Shown here piece by piece: positions 32,192 to 40,092 of a stretch of DNA of 64,000 nucleotides (within the stretch, counting starts at the first letter, position 1; every line of letters begins with the position of its first letter). Position numbers and translations under genes: made by a program. A model generated the notes under the pieces. It was given only the letters and a program-made list of their open reading frames with translations. It was not told the DNA's origin and searched no databases. The stretch is from Cauispirillum nitrogeniifigens (lineage in GTDB: Bacteria; Pseudomonadota; Alphaproteobacteria; Rhodospirillales; Rhodospirillaceae), in assembly GCF_049800675.1 (NCBI RefSeq), contig NZ_JBLOOT010000004.1, positions 62,001-126,000 on the forward strand, given 5' to 3'.

Positions 32192-33139
32192 ATGAAGCCT
32201 TCCTCCCCCCTCCTCGTCGTCGCCGGCCCCACGGCCAGCGGCAAGAGCGCGTTGGCGCTGGATATCGCGCGCGAGGTCGGCGGCGTGGTGATCAATGCCG
32301 ACAGCATGCAGGTCTACCGCGAGCTGCGCGTCGTCACCGCCCGACCGTCGGTGGAGGAGGAGGCGCTGGCGCCGCACCGCCTCTATGGGGTGCTGCCGGG
32401 GGCCGAGGTGTGCTCCGCCGGGCGCTGGGCGGAAATGGCCGCCGCCGAGGTGCGGGCGGCGTGGGACGCTGGCCTGGTGCCCATTCTGTGCGGCGGCACC
32501 GGGCTCTATATCCATGCCCTGACGGTCGGCCTGTCGCCCATTCCGCCGGTGCCTGACGCCGTGCGGACCCAGGCCCGCGCCGACATGGCGGCATTGGGCA
32601 ACGCTACCTTCCATGCCCGGCTGGCCGCCGCCGACCCGGTCATGGGCGGGCGCCTGAACGTCGGTGACACCCAGCGGACGCTCCGCGCCTGGGAGGTTCT
32701 CCAGGCCACCGGCCGCAGCCTTGCCGCCTGGCAGGAGGAACCGCCGGTGCGGCTGATCGAGGCGCGGCCGTTCACCCTGCTGCTGGAGCCGCCGCGCGAT
32801 GTTCTCTACGGCCGCTGCGACCGGCGCTTCGCCGCAATGATGGAGCAGGGCGCGCTGGAGGAGGTACGGGCGCTCGACGCGCTGGGGCTGCCCGAGGCCG
32901 CCCCGGTGATGAAGGCGCTGGGCGTGCCGGAGTTGCGGCGGCACCTGCATGGCGCCTGCTCCCTGGACGCCGCCGTCGCCAAGGCGCAGCAGACGACGCG
33001 CAACTTCGCCAAGCGCCAGGGGACATGGTTCCGGGGACAGCTTCGTGCGGATGTGACCGTGGACGCGCAATATTCGGAAAGCCTGAAGGGTGAAATCTTT
33101 TCGAAAGTTCGTCACTTTTTGTTGACCGGGGAGACCTGA
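32192..33139 (+). CDS. miaA: tRNA dimethylallyltransferase MiaA
   Basis: A 315-residue enzyme that adds a dimethylallyl group to adenine 37 of tRNAs reading UNN codons. It has the P-loop VVAGPTASGKSALAL (GPTASGKS at 12-19), INADSMQVYRELRVVTARP, the GGTGLYI motif, and an ending NFAKRQGTWFR that contacts tRNA. ATG 32192 aligns with the family N-terminus. It begins 70 bases from the divergent hicA gene and ends 91 bases before ilvB, which it may lead into. The internal tRNA-binding insertion appears of normal size. Confidence 0.95.
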   Translation: MKPSSPLLVVAGPTASGKSALALDIAREVGGVVINADSMQVYRELRVVTARPSVEEEALAPHRLYGVLPGAEVCSAGRWAEMAAAEVRAAWDAGLVPILCGGTGLYIHALTVGLSPIPPVPDAVRTQARADMAALGNATFHARLAAADPVMGGRLNVGDTQRTLRAWEVLQATGRSLAAWQEEPPVRLIEARPFTLLLEPPRDVLYGRCDRRFAAMMEQGALEEVRALDALGLPEAAPVMKALGVPELRRHLHGACSLDAAVAKAQQTTRNFAKRQGTWFRGQLRADVTVDAQYSESLKGEIFSKVRHFLLTGET

Positions 33140-33181
33140 CGGACTAGGTTGCCCGTCTCTCCCGCCACGGCTGCGGGCGAA

Positions 33182-33200
33182 GGAAGGGGTGCGCCCTTCC
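33182..33200 (+). other. Hairpin in the ilvB 5' leader
   Basis: GGAAGGG (33182-33188) and CCCTTCC (33194-33200) make a perfect 7-bp stem around GTGCG, 30 bases upstream of the ilvB start. No T tract follows. It may stabilise the leader or take part in attenuation, but no short branched-chain-rich leader ORF was found here. Confidence 0.4.
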
Positions 33201-33230
33201 GCATCGGCGACACAGATAAGGTTAGAGCAC

Positions 33231-34991
33231 ATGGCCCAGGAACACATGTTGGGAGCGCAGATCGTCCTCAAGGCCCTGGTCGACCAGGGCGTGGACGTGA
33301 TCTTCGGCTATCCCGGCGGTGCCGTCCTGCCCATCTACGACGAACTGTTCCAGCAGAACCAGATCAAGCACGTTCTGGTTCGGCACGAGCAGGCGGCGGT
33401 GCATGCGGCGGAAGGCTACGCCCGGTCGACCGGCAAGGTGGGCGTGGTGCTCGTGACCTCCGGCCCCGGCGCGACCAACGCGGTGACCGGCCTGACCGAC
33501 GCGCTGATGGACAGCATCCCGCTGGTCTGCCTGACGGGCCAGGTGCCCACCCACCTGATCGGCAACGACGCCTTCCAGGAAGCCGACACCACCGGCATCA
33601 CCCGCCAGTGCACCAAGCACAACTATCTGGTCAAGTCGCCCAACGACCTGGCGCGGACCCTGCACGAGGGCTTCTATGTCGCCAAGACCGGCCGTCCCGG
33701 CCCGGTGGTCATCGACCTGCCCAAGGACGTGCTGATGACCAAGGGCGAGTACCACCCGCCCGCCAAGGTCAAGCACCGCTCCTACAAGCCGCAGGTCAAG
33801 GGCGACACCAAGCGCATCGAGGAGGCCGTCGCCCTGCTGGCCGGCGCCAAGAAGCCGATCATCTATGCCGGCGGCGGCGTCATCAACTCCGGCCCGGCGG
33901 CCTGCCAGCTGCTGACCAGCTTCGCCCGCACCACCGGCTACCCGGTGACGCTGACGCTGATGGGCCTGGGCGCCTTCCCGGCGTCGGACAAGCAGTACCT
34001 GGGCATGGTCGGCATGCACGGCACCTATGAAGCCAACTGGGCCATGCACGACTGCGACGTCATGCTGTGCGTCGGCGCGCGCTTCGACGACCGCGTCACC
34101 GGCCTCATCTCGGCCTTCGCGCCCAATTCCAAGAAGATCCACATCGACATCGATCCGTCGTCGATCAACAAGAACGTGGCCGTGGACGTGCCGGTGGTCG
34201 GCGACGTCGCCCATGTCCTTGAGGACATGATCAAGCTGTGGAAGTCCACCCAGGCCAAGCCCGACGCCAAGGCCCTGGGCGAGTGGTGGAAGCAGATCGA
34301 CAAGTGGCGGTCCGTCGACTGCCTGAAGTTCGACAACTCCGACACCATCATCAAGCCGCAGCACGCCATTCAGCGCCTGTACGAGCTGTCCAAGGACCGC
34401 GAGACCTACATTACCACCGAGGTCGGCCAGCACCAGATGTGGGCCGCCCAGCACTACCGCTTCGACAAGCCCAACCAGTGGATGACCTCCGGCGGCCTGG
34501 GCACCATGGGCTACGGCCTGCCGGCGGCGGTCGGCGTGCAGATGGCCCACCCCGGCGCCCTGGTGGTGGACATCTCCGGCGAGGCCAGCTTCATGATGAA
34601 CATGCAGGAGATCGCCACGGCGGTGCAGTACCGCCTGCCGATCAAGGTGTTCATCCTGAACAACCAGTACATGGGCATGGTGCGCCAGTGGCAGGAGCTG
34701 CTGCACGGCTCGCGCTACTCGGAAAGCTATTCCGAGGCACTGCCGGACTTCGTCAAGCTGGCCGATGCCTTCGGGGCGGTCGGCCGGCGGGTCGACAAGC
34801 CGGCCGACCTGGACGACGCCATCCGCGAGATGATCGCCGTGGACCGCCCGGTCATCATGGACGTGCGCGTCGAGCAGAGCGAAAACTGCTACCCGATGAT
34901 CCCGTCGGGCAAGCCGCACAACCAGATGCTGCTCGGCCCCACGGCCGAGGGCGAGGAAGCCATCGCCGACGAAGGCAAGGTCCTCGTCTGA
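33231..34991 (+). CDS. ilvB: Acetolactate synthase large subunit
   Basis: A 586-residue thiamine-diphosphate enzyme that makes acetolactate or acetohydroxybutyrate, the first common step to valine, leucine and isoleucine. The opening GAQIVLKALVDQGVDVIFGYPGGAVLPIYD and catalytic Glu53 (RHEQAAVHAAEGYAR) are typical. The cofactor motif reads SGEASFMMN...ILNN, with GE in place of the common GD; I recall this as a usual alphaproteobacterial variant. FAD-binding and RQWQELLHGSRYS segments are present. ATG 33231 has AAGG 9 bases upstream. It is first in ilvB-ilvH-ilvC, 29 bases before ilvH. Confidence 0.96.
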   Translation: MAQEHMLGAQIVLKALVDQGVDVIFGYPGGAVLPIYDELFQQNQIKHVLVRHEQAAVHAAEGYARSTGKVGVVLVTSGPGATNAVTGLTDALMDSIPLVCLTGQVPTHLIGNDAFQEADTTGITRQCTKHNYLVKSPNDLARTLHEGFYVAKTGRPGPVVIDLPKDVLMTKGEYHPPAKVKHRSYKPQVKGDTKRIEEAVALLAGAKKPIIYAGGGVINSGPAACQLLTSFARTTGYPVTLTLMGLGAFPASDKQYLGMVGMHGTYEANWAMHDCDVMLCVGARFDDRVTGLISAFAPNSKKIHIDIDPSSINKNVAVDVPVVGDVAHVLEDMIKLWKSTQAKPDAKALGEWWKQIDKWRSVDCLKFDNSDTIIKPQHAIQRLYELSKDRETYITTEVGQHQMWAAQHYRFDKPNQWMTSGGLGTMGYGLPAAVGVQMAHPGALVVDISGEASFMMNMQEIATAVQYRLPIKVFILNNQYMGMVRQWQELLHGSRYSESYSEALPDFVKLADAFGAVGRRVDKPADLDDAIREMIAVDRPVIMDVRVEQSENCYPMIPSGKPHNQMLLGPTAEGEEAIADEGKVLV

Positions 34992-35020
34992 GGCCGGGTC
35001 GGTAGGGGAGCGCAGGAACA

Positions 35021-35536
35021 ATGAACCAGATCAACGCTGACGTCCGCAGCCACACCATCTCCGTGCTGGTGGACAACGAATCGGGCGTGCTGGCCCGCGT
35101 CATCGGCCTGTTTTCCGGGCGCGGCTACAACATCGAAAGCCTCACGGTGGCCGAGGTGGACCCGCGCGACCGCCTGTCGCGCATCACCCTGGTGACGTCG
35201 GGCACGCCGATGGTGATCGAACAGATCAAGGCGCAGCTCGGCCGCCTGGTGCCGGTGCGCAAGGTCCACGACCTGACCGTCGAAGGCCCGCACGTCTCGC
35301 GCGAGCTGGCCCTGGTCAAGGTCGTCGGCACCGGCGAGAAGCGGGTGGAAGCCCTGCGCATCGCCGACATCTTCCGCGCCAACGTCGTCGACAGCTCCAA
35401 CGAGAGCTTCGTCTTCGAGATCGTCGGCAAGACCGACAAGCTCGACGCCTTCATCAAGCTGATGGAGCCGCTGGGCCTGATCGACATCGCGCGGACCGGC
35501 GTGGCCGCCATCGCGCGCGGCACGGATCCCATCTGA
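35021..35536 (+). CDS. ilvH: Acetolactate synthase small (regulatory) subunit
   Basis: A 171-residue regulatory subunit. Residues 8-80 form the ACT domain (HTISVLVDNESGVLARVIGLFSGRGYNIESLTVAEV), which binds valine for feedback control. The C-terminal part (about 90-165) has LVKV, ANVVDSSNESFVFEIVG and the GLIDIARTGVAAIARG ending. It activates IlvB and confers end-product inhibition. AGGA precedes the ATG. Size and sequence match the standard ilvH/ilvN family. Confidence 0.96.
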   Translation: MNQINADVRSHTISVLVDNESGVLARVIGLFSGRGYNIESLTVAEVDPRDRLSRITLVTSGTPMVIEQIKAQLGRLVPVRKVHDLTVEGPHVSRELALVKVVGTGEKRVEALRIADIFRANVVDSSNESFVFEIVGKTDKLDAFIKLMEPLGLIDIARTGVAAIARGTDPI

Positions 35537-35610
35537 CTGCCATTTGAGGCTTCCGCCTCGGGTCAAGACACGGTAGATCGTCAAGATCATCATTTGAAGG
35601 ATAGAACACC

Positions 35611-36630
35611 ATGCGCGTTTATTACGACCGCGACGCGGACGTGAACCTGATCAAGGGCAAGAAGGTCGCCATCGTCGGTTACGGCTCGCAGGGCCACGCC
35701 CATGCGCTGAACCTGCGCGACAGCGGCGTCAAGGACGTCTGCGTCGCCCTGCGCGAAGGCTCGGCCACCCGCAAGAAGGCCGAGGGCGAAGGCATCCAGT
35801 GCATGACCCCGACCGAGGCCGCCAAGTGGGCCGACGTGGTCATGATGCTGACCCCCGACGAGCTTCAGGCCGACATCTACAAGAACGAGCTGCACGCCAA
35901 CATGAAGGAAGGCGCGGCGCTGATGTTCGCGCACGGCCTGAACGTGCACTTCAACCTGATCGAGCCGCGCGCCGACCTCGACGTGTTCATGGTCGCCCCC
36001 AAGGGCCCCGGCCACACCGTGCGCGGCGAGTACAAGCGCGGCGGCGGCGTGCCCTGCCTGGTGGCCGTGGCGCAGAACGCCTCGGGCAACGCCATGGAGA
36101 TCGCGCTGTCCTACGCGTCGGCCATCGGCGGCGGCCGCTCGGGCATCATCGAGACCTCCTTCAAGGAAGAGTGCGAGACCGACCTGTTCGGCGAGCAGGC
36201 CGTGCTCTGCGGCGGCCTGACCGAGCTGATCAAGGCCGGCTTCGAGACCCTGGTGGAAGCCGGCTACGCCCCGGAAATGGCCTACTTCGAGTGCCTGCAC
36301 GAGGTGAAGCTGATCGTCGACCTGATGTACGAGGGCGGCATGGCCAACATGCGCTACTCGATCTCCAACACCGCGGAATACGGCGACTATGTCACCGGCC
36401 CGCGCATCGTCACGCCCGAGACCAAGGCCGAGATGAAGCGCGTCCTGGAAGACATCCAGTCCGGCCGCTTCGTCCGCGACTGGATGCTGGAGTGCAAGGC
36501 CGGTCAGCCGTCCTTCAAGGCGACCCGCCGCCGCAACGCCGAGCACCAGATCGAGGAAGTCGGCGAGCGCCTGCGCGGCATGATGCCGTGGATCAAGGCG
36601 AACGCCCTGGTCGACAAGGCCAAGAACTAA
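35611..36630 (+). CDS. ilvC: Ketol-acid reductoisomerase (class I)
   Basis: A 339-residue class I KARI that isomerises and reduces acetolactate with NADPH. The nucleotide-binding motif is VAIVGYGSQGHAHALNLRDSG (about 18-38). The catalytic domain holds the metal-binding Asp/Glu residues in SFKEECETDLFGEQAVLCGG and in YFECLHEVKLIVDLMYEGG. GAAGGA precedes the ATG. It is the last gene of the ilv operon and is followed by an intrinsic terminator 27 bases downstream. Confidence 0.97.
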   Translation: MRVYYDRDADVNLIKGKKVAIVGYGSQGHAHALNLRDSGVKDVCVALREGSATRKKAEGEGIQCMTPTEAAKWADVVMMLTPDELQADIYKNELHANMKEGAALMFAHGLNVHFNLIEPRADLDVFMVAPKGPGHTVRGEYKRGGGVPCLVAVAQNASGNAMEIALSYASAIGGGRSGIIETSFKEECETDLFGEQAVLCGGLTELIKAGFETLVEAGYAPEMAYFECLHEVKLIVDLMYEGGMANMRYSISNTAEYGDYVTGPRIVTPETKAEMKRVLEDIQSGRFVRDWMLECKAGQPSFKATRRRNAEHQIEEVGERLRGMMPWIKANALVDKAKN

Positions 36631-36656
36631 GCCTCAGCGGTTTGGTTCAAGGGAAG

Positions 36657-36686
36657 AGGGGCGCTCCGCAAGGGGCGCCCCTTTTT
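36657..36686 (+). terminator. Intrinsic terminator of ilvBHC
   Basis: AGGGGCGC (36657-36664) and GCGCCCCT (36675-36682) form an 8-bp GC-rich stem with a 10-base loop, followed by a T run (36682-36686). It is the best-formed plus-strand terminator in the first half of the window and sits just after ilvC. Confidence 0.9.
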
Positions 36687-37005
36687 CCATTTGGGCCGCC
36701 GCGCGGTGGCGTCGGGTCATACCGGCCGGCGGATGAAGAAATCTGCGAAGCACCGCTCGCCGGCCGGCAAGCCCGCGCGGCGCATGAGCGTCACCGCCTC
36801 GGCATGAAACGGCCCGGAGGGTCGTTTCATAAGCCGGGCGGTATCAATCGCACACTGTCATATTGGGGGCATGTTGCGGGAGCGAGAGGTCCTAATTCTC
36901 TTAATGCGAAAGTCATAGCCGTTTAATCATAGATAAATATCCTTTGTTCTGAAGGGCTTCGGCCGGACAATGAAAGCCTCGGACGCATTGGCGGGGGGGA
37001 GGCTC
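36687..37005. other. Intergenic region with a 12-bp hairpin
   Basis: No gene was found. It holds a stem ATGAAACGGCCC (36804-36815) with GGGTCGTTTCAT (36819-36830), complete apart from one G-U pair and with a 3-base loop, but no T tract. Two copies of GCCGGCCGG-like sequence flank it near 36723 and 36760. The right half (36840-36960) is unusually AT-rich for this genome and probably contains the promoter of the next gene. Confidence 0.5.
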
Positions 37006-37956
37006 ATGGGACATGGAGGCACACGGACGTGGGGCCAGGTCCGGGCTGCGGGACTCGGTCTGGCGGCACTGCTGGCGGTGGTGGCTGGGGCAAGTCAGAG
37101 CCATGCCGCCGGAGCCTTGGACGCCGTGGCGTCATGCGTCGGGGACCGGGCGGCGCAGGTCGCGCCGGGGACCACGGCGGTAGAACTGGCGGCCCGCCTT
37201 CAGGGCTTGCGCACGGTGCGCTGCCGCGACGGGCGGTCGATCCTGCGGCGGGCCCTGGCGGTGCGGGCCCTGGCCCCGAAGATGGAAAAGCTGCGTCCGA
37301 CCCTGCGCCCGGAGGATACCCGGCGCATCGACGAACTGGCCCGCGACGAACACTTCCTGGCCCGCCACGGCATCGTGTCGCAGCCGCCGCGCCCGGCGGG
37401 GGCGACCACGGTGCCCACCCAGTCCAACCGGGAAGAAACCTGCATCCTGGCCTACTACGCCGCCGACTGGCCGACCGCCGTGCCGGCCTGCGCCAGCCTG
37501 GCGGCAGAGGGTAATCCCCACGGCCACGCCGCCGTTGCCGGGCTGTGGTTGCAGGCTGATCCCCCTGGCGCCGCCGAGGCCCTGTCCCATGCCGAGGCGG
37601 CGGCGCGCGCCGGCGTGCGCGGGGCGCAACTGTTGACGGCCGCCTTGCTGATCGACGCCACGCCGGCCCAGGAGCCGTTGCCGCCGGCCGCCGTGGAGTG
37701 GCTGGGCCGGGCCGCCGGCCAGGGCCTGCGGGACCTGCTGGCCCATATCCCCGACGGCACGTCCGTCAGCGGTATCCTGCCCCTGGCCTCGGCCATCGAC
37801 GACGAACTGGAAGCCGCGCTGCGCGTCCGCGCCGAGGGCACCGGCACGGAGCCGGCAACCCTGCTGCCGCTGCACCGCGCGTGGCTGGCCCGCCTGTGGA
37901 ACACCCCCGACGTCCGCGCCCGCATGAGCCTCGACGGCGCGCCGGGAGAAGGCTGA
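37006..37956 (+). CDS. Secreted helical-repeat protein of unknown function
   Basis: A 316-residue product with a Sec signal (RAAGLGLAALLAVVAGASQSHA, cleavage after SHA). The mature protein is Ala/Leu/Arg-rich and helical. Around mature residues 105-210, CILAYYAADWPTAVPACASLAAEGNPHGHAAVAGLWLQ followed by ALSHAEAAARAGVRGAQLL resembles Sel1/TPR-like repeats; only the general pattern is claimed. The ATG at 37006 is chosen because GGGGAGG lies just upstream; an earlier ATG (36970) lacks a ribosome site and would bury the signal peptide. It stands alone. Its role may be binding a cell-envelope protein. Confidence 0.65.
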   Translation: MGHGGTRTWGQVRAAGLGLAALLAVVAGASQSHAAGALDAVASCVGDRAAQVAPGTTAVELAARLQGLRTVRCRDGRSILRRALAVRALAPKMEKLRPTLRPEDTRRIDELARDEHFLARHGIVSQPPRPAGATTVPTQSNREETCILAYYAADWPTAVPACASLAAEGNPHGHAAVAGLWLQADPPGAAEALSHAEAAARAGVRGAQLLTAALLIDATPAQEPLPPAAVEWLGRAAGQGLRDLLAHIPDGTSVSGILPLASAIDDELEAALRVRAEGTGTEPATLLPLHRAWLARLWNTPDVRARMSLDGAPGEG

Positions 37957-37992
37957 CGGCAGGCGCCGCCGCGCCGCCTACTTGCCCTCCCC

Positions 37993-40092
37993 CTACTTGC
38001 CCTCGCGCCACCAGGCCAGCATCAGGCCGGCCAGGACCAGCGGCAGGGCCAGGGCCGGGGGGAGCAGGGCGGTCTGGCGGACGCCGTTGACCACGTAGTC
38101 CTGATTGGCGCGCAACCCCAGCCAGCCGTCGCCGGCCTGGAGCGCCGAGGGCGCCGTCCGCCGCACTTCGGGCAGGCCGTCGCTTTCACCCAGCCAGAAC
38201 ACGCCGCCGCCGGTGGCGTCGGCCAGCGGGCCGAGGCGGTCGGCGGTGGTGGCGACCTCGCCCATCTCCAGGGGATTGGCCGCCCCGGCGGCGGCGACCG
38301 CCACCCGCTCGCCATCGCTGACGCGGTACAGGCCGGGCACCTCGGCGCGCAGGGCGGCGGTCTGCCGTCCCGGCGCGCTGGCCTGCAAGGGCAGGGTCCG
38401 GTCCTCGCCCTCGGGCGGGGTGACGGTGACCTGCGGGGGGGCGGGATCGGTGATCTCCAGGGTGCGGCGCTCGATCTCCAGGGTGCCGTCGGCGACGCGG
38501 GCGCGCAGCGCCTCCTCCTCCAGTTCCGGCTCCTTCATCAGCCAGTGGGCCATGCGCCGGATGAGTTCCGTCTGCGGCCCACCGCCGTCCCAGCCGCGCT
38601 GCCACAGCCACAGGGTATCGGACAGCAGCAGGGCGACGCGGCCCTCCTCGACGCGGTCGAGGACCAGCAGCGGCTGGGCGTCGGCGCCGGTCATCAGCAC
38701 GTCGCCGCGATTGACCGCCGCCGGCACCAGACGCAGCCAGTCGCCCCAGGTCGGCGGCTCGTCCTCGTCGCCCGCGCCGTCCAGGCCGGCGGTGACGGGA
38801 TGGCTGCGGCCCTTGGCCGAAAGCCCGGGGGTGTAGCGGCTGGACGCCACCTGCCCCATGGGCGCGGCGGGCAGCACCTCGGCCAGGGGGCTGTCGTAGA
38901 GGCTGTACGGCCCGGCGTACTCCGGCCCGACGGCCTGGAGTACCGCGCCGCCGCCGCGCACGTAGTCGGCGATGTTGCGCAGGAAGCCGAAGGGCACCAG
39001 CCCGCGCCGCGAATAGCGGTCAAAGACGATAAGGTCGAACTCCGCCAGGCGGTCCTCGAACAGCTCGCGGATGGGGAAGGCGATCAGCGCCAGTTCGGTC
39101 AGCGGCGTACCGTCGTCCTTGGTCGGCGGGCGCAGGATGGTGAAGTGCACCAGATCGACGTTGGGGTCGGACTTCAGGAGGTTGCGCCATGCCCGTTCGC
39201 CGACGTGCGGCTCGCCGGAGATCAGCAGGACCCGCAGGCGGTCGCGCACGCCGTTGATGGACAGGGCGACGCGGTTGTTGAGGGTGGTCAGTTCGTCGTC
39301 GCGCGGGGCGGCGGCGACCTCCACCACGTTGGCCCCGGCGTCGCGGATGGGCACCGGGATCTCCACCGGCTGGCCGACCTCGGCGGGAAGCTCGCGCGGG
39401 GCGCCGTCGCCGATGGTGATGCGCAGGGGCACGCGGGCGCCGGGCTCGACGGCGGGGTCCTGCACGGTGACACGCAGGGTCGCCTGCCGCCCGACCAGCC
39501 CGAAGGAGGGCGCGGCCTCCACCACCACCCGGCGGTCGGCCTCGCCCCGGCGGCCGCTCAGCAGCACATGCACCGGCGCGGCGAAGGCGCCGCCGTCGGC
39601 CGGCACGTCGTGCACCTGGCCGTCGGTGAGCAGCACCGCGCCGGCCAGGCGCTGGCGCGGCACGTCGGCCACGGCATCGTTGAGGGCGCCGATCAGGTGG
39701 GTGCCGTCGCGGCCGGGGGCGGATCCGGCGCGGACCACGCGGACCTCCACCGTCTTGTCGGCCTCCAGGCGCTCGCGCAGGGCCTGTGCCGCCGCGTCGG
39801 TGCGGGCGCGGCGCTCGCCCAGGCCCTGGCTGGGGCTGTCGTCGACCACCACCACGGCGACGTCGGGCAGCGGCGTGCGGGCCTCGCGCACCAGTTCCGG
39901 CCCGGCCAGGATGAGCAGCAGGGCGCCCAGGGGAATGCCGCGCAGCAGCGCCCCGCGCGCCCCGCGCACCAGCCCGAACAGCACCAGCAGCAGGGCCACC
40001 GCCCCCAGGGCGATCAGCAGCGGCCAGGGCACCAGGGGCACCCAGGTCAGGCCGGCGACATCGGTGGTTCCGCCCAGTCCCAGGAAGCTCAT
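37993..40092 (-). CDS. Membrane protein of the MoxR/Bat locus, glutamine-amidotransferase-like fold
   Basis: A 699-residue protein. It starts with two or three membrane helices (about 15-80), followed by a von Willebrand-like strand (DVAVVVVDDSPSQG, about 97-110), beta-sandwich segments, and a central region (about 300-470) with LRVLLISGEPHVGERAWRNLL and FDRYSRRGLV typical of the COG5426-type amidotransferase-like domain. It ends with a single membrane helix and the basic tail WWREGK. It closes the operon MoxR-DUF58-DUF4159, overlapping the previous gene by four bases (ATGA). Such operons are thought to help chaperone or assemble envelope or metal-containing proteins; the exact role is unknown. 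Confidence 0.8.
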   Translation of the reverse strand: MSFLGLGGTTDVAGLTWVPLVPWPLLIALGAVALLLVLFGLVRGARGALLRGIPLGALLLILAGPELVREARTPLPDVAVVVVDDSPSQGLGERRARTDAAAQALRERLEADKTVEVRVVRAGSAPGRDGTHLIGALNDAVADVPRQRLAGAVLLTDGQVHDVPADGGAFAAPVHVLLSGRRGEADRRVVVEAAPSFGLVGRQATLRVTVQDPAVEPGARVPLRITIGDGAPRELPAEVGQPVEIPVPIRDAGANVVEVAAAPRDDELTTLNNRVALSINGVRDRLRVLLISGEPHVGERAWRNLLKSDPNVDLVHFTILRPPTKDDGTPLTELALIAFPIRELFEDRLAEFDLIVFDRYSRRGLVPFGFLRNIADYVRGGGAVLQAVGPEYAGPYSLYDSPLAEVLPAAPMGQVASSRYTPGLSAKGRSHPVTAGLDGAGDEDEPPTWGDWLRLVPAAVNRGDVLMTGADAQPLLVLDRVEEGRVALLLSDTLWLWQRGWDGGGPQTELIRRMAHWLMKEPELEEEALRARVADGTLEIERRTLEITDPAPPQVTVTPPEGEDRTLPLQASAPGRQTAALRAEVPGLYRVSDGERVAVAAAGAANPLEMGEVATTADRLGPLADATGGGVFWLGESDGLPEVRRTAPSALQAGDGWLGLRANQDYVVNGVRQTALLPPALALPLVLAGLMLAWWREGK

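Noticed and set aside
33671..34660. GE instead of GD in the thiamine-diphosphate motif of IlvB as a sign of inactivity
   Set aside because: From memory, alphaproteobacterial IlvB proteins commonly carry GEAS here, and the rest of the enzyme is intact.
33222..35021. A 599-residue minus-strand frame opposite ilvB
   Set aside because: ilvB on the plus strand is unmistakable; the antisense frame lacks any family signature.
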